From Paracoccus yibinensis (GTDB lineage Bacteria > Pseudomonadota > Alphaproteobacteria > Rhodobacterales > Rhodobacteraceae), in contig NZ_JAVCWH010000003.1 in NCBI RefSeq assembly GCF_030846195.1, forward strand, positions 462,001 through 526,000: DNA of 64,000 nt, read 5' to 3'. The position numbers and the translations under genes are program-made. The notes under the pieces were generated by a model. That model was not told where the DNA came from. It saw only the letters and a list, made by a program, of their open reading frames with translations, and did no database searches. Positions 27,956-36,715 of the stretch are shown here, piece after piece. Every line of letters begins with the position of its first letter. Within the stretch, counting starts at the first letter, position 1.

Positions 27956-28840
27956 TCACCCCATCCGCTCGCTGACATAGCTGCCCGGCGAAGGCGGGAA
28001 GACCACAGTCTTTTCGCCATTCAGGAAGACGCGGCCGTGGATATGAGCATGGACTGCGCGGGCCAGCACCTGCGCCTCGACATCGCGGCCCAGGGACACA
28101 TAGTCGCCGGGCGACTGCGCATGGGTGACGCGGACGGTGTCCTGTTCGATGATCGGGCCTTCGTCAAGGTCGGCGGTCACGTAATGGCTGGTCGCGCCGA
28201 TCAGCTTGACCCCGCGTTCATAGGCCTGCTTGTAGGGATTGGCGCCCTTGAAGCTGGGCAGGAAGGAATGGTGGATGTTGATGATCCGGCCCGACATCGC
28301 CTGGCACATCTGGTCCGACAGCACCTGCATGTATCGCGCCAGCACGATCAGTTCCGCGCCGGTGTCGCGGACGATGCGCATCTGTTCCGCCTCGGCCTGG
28401 GCCTTGTTTTCGTGGGTCACCTTGATGCAATAGTAAGGCAGGTCGTGGTTCACGACGACCTTCTGGTAGTCCATGTGGTTGGAAATCACGGCCACGATGT
28501 CGATGGGCAGGGCGCCGATCCGCCAGCGGTACAGCAGGTCGTTCAGGCAATGGCCGAACCGGCTGACCATGATGATGACCTTCTTCTTCACGGCGTCGTC
28601 GCTGAAATCGGCCTCCATGCCGAAGCGTTCGGCGATGGGGGTGATGCCTTGCTGCAACTGCTGCAGTGTCGCCTCGCCTTCCGACCGGAAGCTGACGCGC
28701 ATGAAGAAGCGGCCGGTTTCGGTATCGTCGAACTGCGCGCTGTCGGTGATGTTGCAGTCGTGCCCTGCAAGATAGCCAGAGATCGCGGCCACGATCCCGC
28801 GGGTCGAGGCACAGGTCACGCGCAGGGTATAGCTTTTCAT
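27956..28840 (-). CDS. purU: Formyltetrahydrofolate deformylase PurU
   Basis: PurU hydrolyses 10-formyl-THF to THF and formate, balancing one-carbon pools. The 294-residue protein has an N-terminal ACT domain (YTLRVTCASTRGIVAAISGYLAG, in pieces) and a C-terminal formyl-transferase fold with the catalytic residues in NIHHSFLPSFKGANPYKQA (Asn, His) and the Asp in ADLDEGPIIEQD. A GGAG site precedes the ATG. It links functionally to folD at 8062. Confidence 0.96.
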   Translation of the reverse strand: MKSYTLRVTCASTRGIVAAISGYLAGHDCNITDSAQFDDTETGRFFMRVSFRSEGEATLQQLQQGITPIAERFGMEADFSDDAVKKKVIIMVSRFGHCLNDLLYRWRIGALPIDIVAVISNHMDYQKVVVNHDLPYYCIKVTHENKAQAEAEQMRIVRDTGAELIVLARYMQVLSDQMCQAMSGRIINIHHSFLPSFKGANPYKQAYERGVKLIGATSHYVTADLDEGPIIEQDTVRVTHAQSPGDYVSLGRDVEAQVLARAVHAHIHGRVFLNGEKTVVFPPSPGSYVSERMG

Positions 28841-28956
28841 GGGCTCCGCTTCCTTGGCTGTCAGGCTGACAGCATTTCGGACGATTGCAGCGGAATGACA
28901 ATCATGTTTCCGACACCGCCGGGGGCTGGCGCGACATCCCCCGGCGGCAAGCGCGC

Positions 28957-30123
28957 TCAGGCGGCGGGCATCCGCGATTCGACCATGCCGGCATACCAGC
29001 TGGACCCGGCCGGGATCGCGTCGTCGTTGAAGTTGTAGGCCGGGTGATGAACCATCGCCGTGTCGCCGTTGCCCACGAAGATATAGGCGCCGGGCTTTTC
29101 GTTCAGCATGTAGCTGAAATCCTCGCCCCCCATCATGGGCAGCATGTCCAGGTTCACGTCGCCTGCGATGTCGCGCGCCACCTCGGCCGCCCAGACGGTC
29201 GCCTGGTCGTCGTTCATGGTGACGGGATAGCCACGCTGGTAATCGACCTGCGCGGTGGCACCCATCGCGGCGGCGATGTTGGTGGCGACGCGGGTGATGC
29301 CTTCCTCCAACTGGTCGCGGACCACGGGATCCAGGCTGCGGGCGGTGCCCTTCAACTTTACGACCTGCGGGATCACGTTATGGGCGGTCGAATCCGTGCT
29401 GACCACGCAGACCGAGATCACGGCGTTCTTCAGCGGGTCGATGTTGCGCGCCACGACCGATTGCAGCGCCACGATGATCTGGGCGGCGGTCAGCGTGGTG
29501 TCGATGCATTCGTGCGGCTTGGCCGCATGACCGCCCTTGCCGGTGACGGTGATGTCGAACTGGTCCGCCGCGGCCATCATGGCACCCGGCTTGATCGAGA
29601 AGCTGCCCACCGGCATCCCCGGCATGTTGTGCATCCCGTAGAATTCCTGGATGTTCCAGCGGCTGACCAGGCCGTCCTGGACCATGGCGTCACCGCCCCC
29701 GCCGCCTTCTTCCGCCGGCTGGAAGATCACCACGGCGGTGCCGTCGAAATTGCGCGTCTCGGCCAGGTATTTCGCGGCCCCCAGCAGCATGGCGGTATGG
29801 CCGTCATGGCCGCAGGCGTGCATCTTGCCGGGTGTCTTCGAGGCATAGTCCAGCCCGGTCTGTTCGATGATCGGCAGGGCGTCCATGTCGGCGCGCAGGC
29901 CGATCACGCGGCCTTGGCTGTCTGTCTTGCCCTTGATGACGCCGACCACGCCGGTCTTGCCGATCCCCTCGACCACGTCGTCGCAGCCGAAGCTGCGCAA
30001 AAGGTCGGCCACCCGGCCTGCCGTGCGGTGGACATCATAAAGCAGTTCGGGATGTTCGTGGAAATCACGGCGCCAGGCGGTGATTTCGGGAAGCAGTTCG
30101 GCAAATCGGTTCTTGACTGGCAT
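28957..30123 (-). CDS. M20 family amidohydrolase (hippurate hydrolase-like)
   Basis: A 388-residue metallopeptidase-fold enzyme that would hydrolyse an N-acyl or amide bond on an amino acid. Metal-binding and catalytic motifs are visible: RRDFHEHPELLYD at the N terminus, GLRADMDALPI, HACGHDGHTAMLLGA, the catalytic Glu pair in FQPAEEGGGG and the late MMGGEDFSYML. The start ATG at 30123 is set by GGAG in the leader and matches the usual N terminus; a longer upstream reading is unlikely. It is a single gene between purU and the PRC-barrel gene. The substrate is unknown. Confidence 0.92.
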   Translation of the reverse strand: MPVKNRFAELLPEITAWRRDFHEHPELLYDVHRTAGRVADLLRSFGCDDVVEGIGKTGVVGVIKGKTDSQGRVIGLRADMDALPIIEQTGLDYASKTPGKMHACGHDGHTAMLLGAAKYLAETRNFDGTAVVIFQPAEEGGGGGDAMVQDGLVSRWNIQEFYGMHNMPGMPVGSFSIKPGAMMAAADQFDITVTGKGGHAAKPHECIDTTLTAAQIIVALQSVVARNIDPLKNAVISVCVVSTDSTAHNVIPQVVKLKGTARSLDPVVRDQLEEGITRVATNIAAAMGATAQVDYQRGYPVTMNDDQATVWAAEVARDIAGDVNLDMLPMMGGEDFSYMLNEKPGAYIFVGNGDTAMVHHPAYNFNDDAIPAGSSWYAGMVESRMPAA

Positions 30124-30227
30124 CTTCGGTCTCCTTCGATGCCAGACTAGGACCGGACATGCCCGGATGAAAGAGAATTTGCGCGACATGCAGGTCTTGA
30201 ACCGCGCCGTGCTCCAGACGCAGGAAA

Positions 30228-30251
30228 GGCCCCGCCGACATGGACGGGGCC
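30228..30251 (-). terminator. Terminator downstream of the PRC-barrel gene
   Basis: The GGCCCCG/CGGGGCC stem (30228-30234 with 30245-30251) is followed by TTT on the minus strand, 20 bases beyond the stop of the PRC-barrel gene. Confidence 0.6.
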
Positions 30252-30271
30252 ACTGACATCAGGCGACGGGA

Positions 30272-31612
30272 TCAGTTGGTCATCGCAACCGGCTGATCGT
30301 CTTCCAGGGTCGCGTTTTCGTCATACTGGAAGTCGCGGGCACGCTGGATGTCCTGTTCCGTCATGGTGCCCAGCATCAACTGTTCACCACTCGTCGAAAC
30401 ATTGGCCATGGGAACCGGAACAATCTTGTCGCCGATGTCCAGGAACCCGCCCGAGCTGAGAAGCAGGTACTGCTGACCCTCCATGTCGATGACACCCTCG
30501 GGATTGCCCAGCTCCTCGCCATCGGCGGTCACAACGATCATGCCCTTCACGTCGCCAACGGTCATCTGACCCGCGCCCGCACCGGCGGCATCGGCCTGGC
30601 CGGTCATGCCGGCAGGGGCATCGGTGGCGGCTTGCTGGCTGGCGCGGCGCTGTTCCCGTTCTTCGGGGGTTTCGATCAGCACCCGCGGCTCTCCGGCCAT
30701 CTGGACGTCGACCGTCGGCTCCTCGGTCATGGTGATCGTCACGTTCGGCTGGTTGGCGCCCGAGAAGGACACTTCGGGTTCGGCGCGGGTGATTTCGACC
30801 TGCGGCTGTTCGGACGCGGCGATAAAGCTGATGATCGGCTCGGGCTGGACCAGGTCCACATCGCCCGAGACCTGCTCGGCGCCGTCCCCTTCGGCGCTGT
30901 CCTGCGCCTGATCGACGGGCACCTGCTCGCCTTCGGCCACTCCCAGGCCGATGTCCAGTTTAGGATCGGGCTGTGTCACGGTGATCTCGGGTTCGCCCTG
31001 GACAACCTCGACCTGCGGATCGGCCTGGGCCACGGAAACCTGCGGATCGCCTTGCAGGACATAGATGCTGGGCGCGGGCATCGTTACACGAACGTTGATC
31101 GTCGGGATCTCGACCGCGATCTCAGGCTGTGCCTGCTGCACCTCGATCTGGGGGGCGCCATCCTGCACGCTGACCTGCGGCGGAACGTTGCGCACGGTGA
31201 CTTCCGGCTGGGGCACCCGGACATCGACGTTGGGTTCGGGAACGCGGACAACGGCCTCGCCGACAATGGTCGCCTCCTGGGAGGTCACGACGGATTCGGT
31301 GGTTGCCTCGGCCTCGGCCTCGGCTGTGTCGGTGTCTTGCGCCGTGTCCCCCTGCGCTATCAGCAGGGTCTGGATTTCAGCGCATTCGCTGGCCACATCG
31401 TTGTTGACGGCTTCGGCAACGCGGGTTGGTTCGGCGCCGGTGATGTTGCCGTTTCGGTCAGCGATGAATTGCCCCAGGGACCGGCATTCTTCGCTTTTGC
31501 CCTCAAGTTCTGCAACGTCAACATTCAGGGTCTGAGCAAAGGCTGGCACTGCGAATGCCACCGTCAGGGCAGACCCCGCCAAGAGGGTTTTCAGGTTTGC
31601 TGGATTGTTCAT
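30272..31612 (-). CDS. Secreted repeat protein with C-terminal PRC-barrel domain
   Basis: A 446-residue exported protein: signal peptide (TLLAGSALTVAFAVPAFAQ), then a short helical region with two Cys (SEECRSLGQF, ASECAEIQTLL). About 220 residues of imperfect proline-valine repeats follow (PEPNVDVRVPQPEVTV, QGDPQVSVAQADPQVEV, GEPEITVTQPDPKLDIG), predicted extended and acidic. After an Ala/Gly linker, a C-terminal PRC-barrel-like domain appears (VGDVKGMIVVTADGEELG to VPMANVS). ATG 31612 has an AGGAGG site. I do not recognise the family; it may be a periplasmic or cell-surface structural protein. Confidence 0.75.
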   Translation of the reverse strand: MNNPANLKTLLAGSALTVAFAVPAFAQTLNVDVAELEGKSEECRSLGQFIADRNGNITGAEPTRVAEAVNNDVASECAEIQTLLIAQGDTAQDTDTAEAEAEATTESVVTSQEATIVGEAVVRVPEPNVDVRVPQPEVTVRNVPPQVSVQDGAPQIEVQQAQPEIAVEIPTINVRVTMPAPSIYVLQGDPQVSVAQADPQVEVVQGEPEITVTQPDPKLDIGLGVAEGEQVPVDQAQDSAEGDGAEQVSGDVDLVQPEPIISFIAASEQPQVEITRAEPEVSFSGANQPNVTITMTEEPTVDVQMAGEPRVLIETPEEREQRRASQQAATDAPAGMTGQADAAGAGAGQMTVGDVKGMIVVTADGEELGNPEGVIDMEGQQYLLLSSGGFLDIGDKIVPVPMANVSTSGEQLMLGTMTEQDIQRARDFQYDENATLEDDQPVAMTN

Positions 31613-31714
31613 GTCGAATGACCTCCTTGCTATCCGGCCTGCCGAAAAAGAAAAGATTGGGCGGCAGGTACGGGGCAAAGGCTTCCCGACAGGCGATGTT
31701 CCGCCTAGCCCGGA

Positions 31715-31742
31715 TAACTTATGTTAATTCGCTTATAAGTTA
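31715..31742 (-). promoter_or_regulatory. Palindromic operator candidate upstream of the PRC-barrel gene
   Basis: The 8-bp arms TAACTTAT (31715-31722) and ATAAGTTA (31735-31742) are inverted with centres 20 bp apart, two helical turns. They lie about 100-130 bases upstream of the start in an AT-rich patch that contrasts with the GC-rich surroundings. This is typical of a dimeric regulator site overlapping a promoter; the protein is unknown. Confidence 0.5.
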
Positions 31743-31816
31743 CTCATACAAGGCGGTGAATTCGCACTTCACAAACAAGTCAGAAACACGGCTGCAGGTT
31801 TGAAGAAAACCTTTCC

Positions 31817-33649
31817 TCAACTGTGCGTCACCGGATCAACCAGAACCCTGTGACCCGGTGCGACCTCTTTATACACCGACGGCACCGCCTGATAATCGAC
31901 CGGATGGATCGGCGAGGGGATCGGCTTGAAGTTCAGATCCTCGCTGATCTTCTTCTGGCGCGGATCGGCCACCGGCACGGCTGCCATCAGCTGCCGGGTA
32001 TAGCTGTGCTGCGGGTTCTCGAACACCTGCTGGCGGGTGCCGATTTCCACGATGCGGCCCAGATACATCACGCCGACATGGTGGCTGACACGTTCGACGA
32101 CCGCCATGTCGTGGCTGATGAACAGCATGGAAATGCCCAGATCCTGTTGCAATTCCATCAGCAGGTTCAGAACCTGCGCCTGCACCGACACGTCCAGCGC
32201 CGACACCGCCTCGTCCGCGATGATCAGCTTGGGGTTTAGGGCCAGGGCGCGGGCGATGGCGATGCGTTGCCGCTGGCCGCCCGACATTTCGTGGGGGTAT
32301 CGGCGCATGAAGCTGCGCGGCAGTTCCACCCGGTCGAACAGCGCGGCGATGCGGTCGCGGCGTTCGGACCGGCTGCCCATGCCGAAATTCTCCATCGGTT
32401 CGGCCACCTGGTCGTAAAGCTTCATATGCGGATCAAGACTGGCAAAGGGATCCTGGAAGATCATCTGCATGTCGCGGCGCGCCCGGCGCAGTTCGCGCGG
32501 CGACAGGGCCGGGATGTCGGTCCCGCCCAGATCGACCCGTCCCGATTCGGGTTCGACCAGCCGCAGGATCGACCGGCCACAGGTGGATTTGCCGCATCCC
32601 GATTCGCCCACCAGCGACAGCGTTTCGCCCGCATTGATGGTGAAGCTGACATCCTCGACCGCGTGGACGCGTGCCACGGTGCGGCGCAGCAGCCCGCCCT
32701 TGACGGCAAAGCGGGTGGTCAGGCCTTCCACCGTCAGCAGGGGCTTCGGATCCTTGACGATGATCGGTTCCGGCGCACTGACGGTGCCGTCGCGCATCAG
32801 CCGCATCCGTTCGGGCGCGGGCTTGCCTGTCATCTCGCCCAGGCGCGGCACGGCGGCCAGCAGCATCTTGGTGTAATCCTCGCGCGGATTTTCAAAGATC
32901 TGCTCGACCGGGCCTTCCTCGACCTTGTCGCCGCGATACATGACGACGACGCGGTCGGCCATCTGGGCCACCACGGCCATGTCATGCGTGATGAACAGGA
33001 CCGCAATCTGCTTTTCGCGCTTCAGCCGGTCGATCAGCGCCAGGATCTCGGCCTGGATGGTCACGTCCAGCGCGGTCGTGGGCTCGTCGCAGATCAAGAG
33101 GCGCGGCTCGCAGGCCATGGCGATGGCGATGACGACGCGCTGGCGCATCCCGCCCGACAACTCGTGCGGATACTGGTCCAGCCGGCGTTCGGGTTCCGGG
33201 ATGCGGACCTGGCGCAGGATTTCCAGCGCGCGGGCGCGGGCCTGGGCCTTGGTCATGCCGCGATGGACCATCAGCCCCTCGGTCAGCTGGTCGCCCACGG
33301 TGAAGACCGGGTTCAGTGCCGTCATCGGCTCCTGGAAGATCATGCCGATCTGGTTGCCCCGGATGTCGCGCATCGTGGGCGAAGACTGCTGGGCCAGGTC
33401 GATGACCTTGCCATCGCCCCCGTCGAACATCAGCCGGCCGCCCGCGATGGTGCCGCCGCCGAATTCGACCAGGCGCATCAGGGACAGCGAGCTGACCGAC
33501 TTGCCCGACCCGGATTCGCCCACCACGCAGACGCATTCGCCCGGATTGATGGAAAAGCTGACATCCTTGACGCCGACGACGATGCCGTCGCCCGTCTCGA
33601 ATTCGACCCGAAGTTTTTCAATGGAAACAAGCGGCTTGTCGTCCAGCAT
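31817..33649 (-). CDS. Peptide-type ABC importer, fused DppD-DppF ATPase
   Basis: A 610-residue protein carrying two peptide/nickel-type ATPase domains that are separate genes in E. coli. Domain 1 (DppD-like) has GESGSGKSVSSLSLM, signature LSGGMRQRVVIAIA and LLICDEPTTALD. Domain 2 (DppF-like) has GESGCGKSTCGRSIL, MSGGQRQRIAIARAL and LIIADEAVSALD. Each is followed by an oligopeptide-type C-terminal segment (EDYTKMLLAAVP, HSYTRQLMAAVP). I start at the ATG giving MLDDKPLVSIEKL; an extension to 33706 lacks a ribosome site. It is divergent from the binding protein and permeases at 33907-37700. Confidence 0.9.
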   Translation of the reverse strand: MLDDKPLVSIEKLRVEFETGDGIVVGVKDVSFSINPGECVCVVGESGSGKSVSSLSLMRLVEFGGGTIAGGRLMFDGGDGKVIDLAQQSSPTMRDIRGNQIGMIFQEPMTALNPVFTVGDQLTEGLMVHRGMTKAQARARALEILRQVRIPEPERRLDQYPHELSGGMRQRVVIAIAMACEPRLLICDEPTTALDVTIQAEILALIDRLKREKQIAVLFITHDMAVVAQMADRVVVMYRGDKVEEGPVEQIFENPREDYTKMLLAAVPRLGEMTGKPAPERMRLMRDGTVSAPEPIIVKDPKPLLTVEGLTTRFAVKGGLLRRTVARVHAVEDVSFTINAGETLSLVGESGCGKSTCGRSILRLVEPESGRVDLGGTDIPALSPRELRRARRDMQMIFQDPFASLDPHMKLYDQVAEPMENFGMGSRSERRDRIAALFDRVELPRSFMRRYPHEMSGGQRQRIAIARALALNPKLIIADEAVSALDVSVQAQVLNLLMELQQDLGISMLFISHDMAVVERVSHHVGVMYLGRIVEIGTRQQVFENPQHSYTRQLMAAVPVADPRQKKISEDLNFKPIPSPIHPVDYQAVPSVYKEVAPGHRVLVDPVTHS

Positions 33650-33906
33650 CCCGTCGCCCCCGGCCTGTGCTTTTGCGAAGGCTAGCGGGCGGGCGGGAAA
33701 TGTCAAAGCCGAAAGGCCCCGGCGACGTCACGCGATAAGGCTTGCTTTCCAAACGGGCTTCGATTGAAACTGATCGCATTCCGCAGGACGGCGGGATCGG
33801 AACAATGTCCCGGCAACCCAAGGGAAACAACGACATAAGCGTGCCAAAGGCACCAAAGCGTTCCGACACCGCGCCCGCGGGTCGCAACTTCCGACAGGAG
33901 AGATCG

Positions 33907-35610
33907 ATGAAATTGAAGACACTGCTGATGAGCGCAGCCGCCACGCTGGCCTTGGCACCCGCCGCCATGGCTGAACGTGGAAGCGACGGCGCGCTGAACA
34001 TCATCATGTGGCAGGCCCCGTCCACGATGAACCCCTATCTTTCGGGGGGAACCAAGGAACTGATCGCGTCCAGCATGGTGCTGGAGCCGCTGGCCAGCAT
34101 GACCCCCGAGGGCGAGCATGTCCCGCGCCTGGCGGCCGAAATCCCGACCCTGGAAAACGGCGGCATTGCCGAGGATCTGAAATCGGTCACATGGAAGTTG
34201 CAGGAAGGCCTGAAATGGTCGGACGGCACGCCCGTCACCTCGGCCGACGTGGTGTTTTCCGGCCAGTACTGCATGGACCCCGAAGGGGGCTGCTCGCAGC
34301 TTGCCAAGTTCGAGGGGATCGAGGCCATCGAGGCTGTCGATGACCTGACGGTCAAGATCACCTTCAAGGAACCGATGCCCGATCCCTATTCGGCCTTTGT
34401 GGGCGCGAACGGGCCGATCATCCAGAAGGCGCAGTTCGAAAACTGCCTGGGCGCCAATGCGCCGACCTGCACCGACCAGAACTTCAATCCCATCGGCACC
34501 GGTCCGTTCCGCGTCACGCAGTTCCTGACCAACGACGTCATCACCTTCGGGGCCAACCCCGAATATCGCGACCCGGCGAAGCCCGCCTTCGCGACCGCCA
34601 CCATCAAGGGCGGCGGCGATGCGGCGGCCGCGGCGCGTTCGGTTCTGGAAACGGGCGAATACGATTACGCCTGGAACACCCAGCTTTCCCCCGACGTGAT
34701 CGCCGGGATGGAGCAGATGGGCAAGGGAAAGGTCAGCGCGGCCTTCGGCAGCCTTGTCGAACGGATCCATGTGAACCTGACCGACCCGTCGCCCTCCCTC
34801 CCCGAGGGAGAGCGTTCGACGAACGCCCATCCCCATCCCTTCCTGACCGATCCGGCCGTGCGCAAGGCGCTGTCCATGGCCATCGACCGCCAGTTGCTGA
34901 CGGAAATCGGCTATGGCGCCTCGGGCAAGCCGACCTGCAACTATGTCCCCGCGCCCGAGGCCTGGGCCTCGCCCAACGAGGAATGCCTGACCCAGGACAT
35001 CGAGGGCGCCAAGGCGCTGCTGGAGGAAGCGGGCTGGACCGTGGGCGCCAACGGCATTCGCGAAAAGGACGGCGTGCCGCTGAAGATGGTCTTCCAGACC
35101 TCGGTCAACGCGGTGCGCCAGGACTTCCAGGCGCTGATCAAGCAGTGGTGGTCGGAAATCGGGGTCGATACCGAACTGAAGACCGTCGATGCTTCGGTGT
35201 TCTTCGGGACCGATCCCGGCTCGCCGGACACGCTGCAAAAGTTCTATGCCGACGTGCAGATGTATGCCGACAACTTCGAGGGCGGAAATCCCGCCCCCTA
35301 TCTGGCAAAATGGACCTGCGACAAGGCGCCCAGCCCTGCGAACCAATGGCAGGGTGAAAACATCAGCCGCTATTGCGATCCGGCCTATGACGCGCTGCTG
35401 GTTGAACTTGGCAAGACGGTCGATCCGGCCGAACGCGGCAAGATCGGCCAGAAGCTGAACGAGATGCTGACCAAGGAAAGCAACGCGATCATTCCGCTGA
35501 TCTATCGCGGCACGGCCTCGGCCCATTCGAACACCCTGGGCGGCGTCCAGATCAACGCCTGGGATTCGGAGCTGTGGAACGTGGCCGACTGGACCCGCGT
35601 GCAGCAGTGA
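33907..35610 (+). CDS. Peptide-type ABC transporter substrate-binding protein
   Basis: A 567-residue SBP family 5 periplasmic protein. The signal peptide is KLKTLLMSAAATLALAPAAMA. The mature protein shows family traits: MNPYLSGGTKEL near the N terminus, KWSDGTPVTSADVVFS, NPIGTGPFRVTQF, VRKALSMAIDRQLL and the late KIGQKLNEMLTKESNAIIPLIY. ATG 33907 is selected by AGGAG at 33896-33900. An internal segment around residues 295-312 (PSPSLPEGERSTNAHPHPFL) is an unusual loop. The ligand (peptide, opine or other) cannot be read. Confidence 0.92.
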   Translation: MKLKTLLMSAAATLALAPAAMAERGSDGALNIIMWQAPSTMNPYLSGGTKELIASSMVLEPLASMTPEGEHVPRLAAEIPTLENGGIAEDLKSVTWKLQEGLKWSDGTPVTSADVVFSGQYCMDPEGGCSQLAKFEGIEAIEAVDDLTVKITFKEPMPDPYSAFVGANGPIIQKAQFENCLGANAPTCTDQNFNPIGTGPFRVTQFLTNDVITFGANPEYRDPAKPAFATATIKGGGDAAAAARSVLETGEYDYAWNTQLSPDVIAGMEQMGKGKVSAAFGSLVERIHVNLTDPSPSLPEGERSTNAHPHPFLTDPAVRKALSMAIDRQLLTEIGYGASGKPTCNYVPAPEAWASPNEECLTQDIEGAKALLEEAGWTVGANGIREKDGVPLKMVFQTSVNAVRQDFQALIKQWWSEIGVDTELKTVDASVFFGTDPGSPDTLQKFYADVQMYADNFEGGNPAPYLAKWTCDKAPSPANQWQGENISRYCDPAYDALLVELGKTVDPAERGKIGQKLNEMLTKESNAIIPLIYRGTASAHSNTLGGVQINAWDSELWNVADWTRVQQ

Positions 35611-35615
35611 TCCTT

Positions 35616-35645
35616 GCCGGCCCCGCGATCCGTCGCGGGGCCGGC
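35616..35645 (+). terminator. Strong intra-operon hairpin after the binding-protein gene
   Basis: A 12-bp perfect stem (GCCGGCCCCGCG at 35616-35627 with CGCGGGGCCGGC at 35634-35645) closes a 6-base loop, right after the SBP stop. There is no long T run. It likely acts as an attenuator or 3' stabiliser that keeps binding-protein mRNA in excess over permease mRNA. Confidence 0.65.
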
Positions 35646-35707
35646 TTCACACCGGTCAATCCCAACGACAATCGCGCCGAAACGAAGCGCCCTGACCGAG
35701 GCACACG

Positions 35708-36715
35708 ATGCTGACATACACCATCCGCCGCCTGCTGCTGGCGATCCCGACGCTTCTGTTCATTTCGCTGGTGATCTTCCTGTTGCTGGAAGCCTCGCCG
35801 GGCGATCCGCTGGGCGACGTGCCCCTGACCGTCCCGCCCGAGGTGAAGGAACGAATGCGCGAGGCGCTTGGCCTGGGGTCGCCCTGGTATGTCCGCTACG
35901 TCCTGTGGCTGAAGCAATTCTTCTGGGTCGAGCCTTTGTATTGGTTCGACCATGTCTTCGGCACGCAGTTCAGCGCCGGGATGCAGCGGATCATCAGCTT
36001 CCAGTCGCGCAGCCCGGTCTTCGACGTGATCGCGCAGCGCGTGCCGCAAACGCTGACCGTGGTGGGCTTTTCCTATCTGCTGGGCGTGCTGATCGCCCTG
36101 CCGATCGGCATCATCTCGGCCTACAAGCAATATTCCTGGTTCGACCAGCTTGGCACCTTCGTGTCGATGATCGGCTTTTCGATGCCGACATTCTTCACGG
36201 GCGTGGTGCTGATCATCATCTTCGGGGTGAAGCTGCAATGGTTCCCGTCTGTCTATGACACGACCTTGGAGGTGCGGGACTGGAACAGCTTTTGGGCACA
36301 GGTCCGGCAGATGGTCATGCCGGTGACGGTGCTGGCCTTGTACAACGCGGCCCAGATCAGCCGCTTCATGCGGGCCTCCATGCTGGACAACCTGGGCCAG
36401 GACTATGTCCGCACCGCCCGCGCCAAGGGCCTGTCGGAACGGACCGTGGTGCTGAAGCATGTGCTGAGGAACAGCCTGATCCCGGTCATCACCGTGATCG
36501 CGCTCGGCCTGCCCGCAGTCTTCGGCGGCGCGATCATCACGGAACAGGTCTTCAAGGTGAACGGGTTGGGCCAGTTGCTGATCACCGCGATCCACGGCAA
36601 CGACATCCCCATGGTGCTGACGCTGACCTTCATCTTCGCGATCCTGATTGTGCTGTTCACCCTGATTGCCGACATCCTTTACGGCGTCCTTGACCCGAGG
36701 ATCCGCTATGACTGA
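35708..36715 (+). CDS. Peptide-type ABC transporter permease (DppB-like)
   Basis: A 335-residue inner-membrane permease. The N terminus MLTYTIRRLLLAIPTLLFISLVIF is the typical first helix of DppB/OppB, and later helices include TVVGFSYLLGVLIALPIGI and GLPAVFGGAIITEQVF. The cytoplasmic coupling motif is ARAKGLSERTVVLKHVLRNSLIPVI (seen in parts). It has a longer periplasmic loop (FWVEPLYWFDHVFGTQF) than E. coli DppB. It overlaps the next gene by 8 bases. Confidence 0.94.
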   Translation: MLTYTIRRLLLAIPTLLFISLVIFLLLEASPGDPLGDVPLTVPPEVKERMREALGLGSPWYVRYVLWLKQFFWVEPLYWFDHVFGTQFSAGMQRIISFQSRSPVFDVIAQRVPQTLTVVGFSYLLGVLIALPIGIISAYKQYSWFDQLGTFVSMIGFSMPTFFTGVVLIIIFGVKLQWFPSVYDTTLEVRDWNSFWAQVRQMVMPVTVLALYNAAQISRFMRASMLDNLGQDYVRTARAKGLSERTVVLKHVLRNSLIPVITVIALGLPAVFGGAIITEQVFKVNGLGQLLITAIHGNDIPMVLTLTFIFAILIVLFTLIADILYGVLDPRIRYD

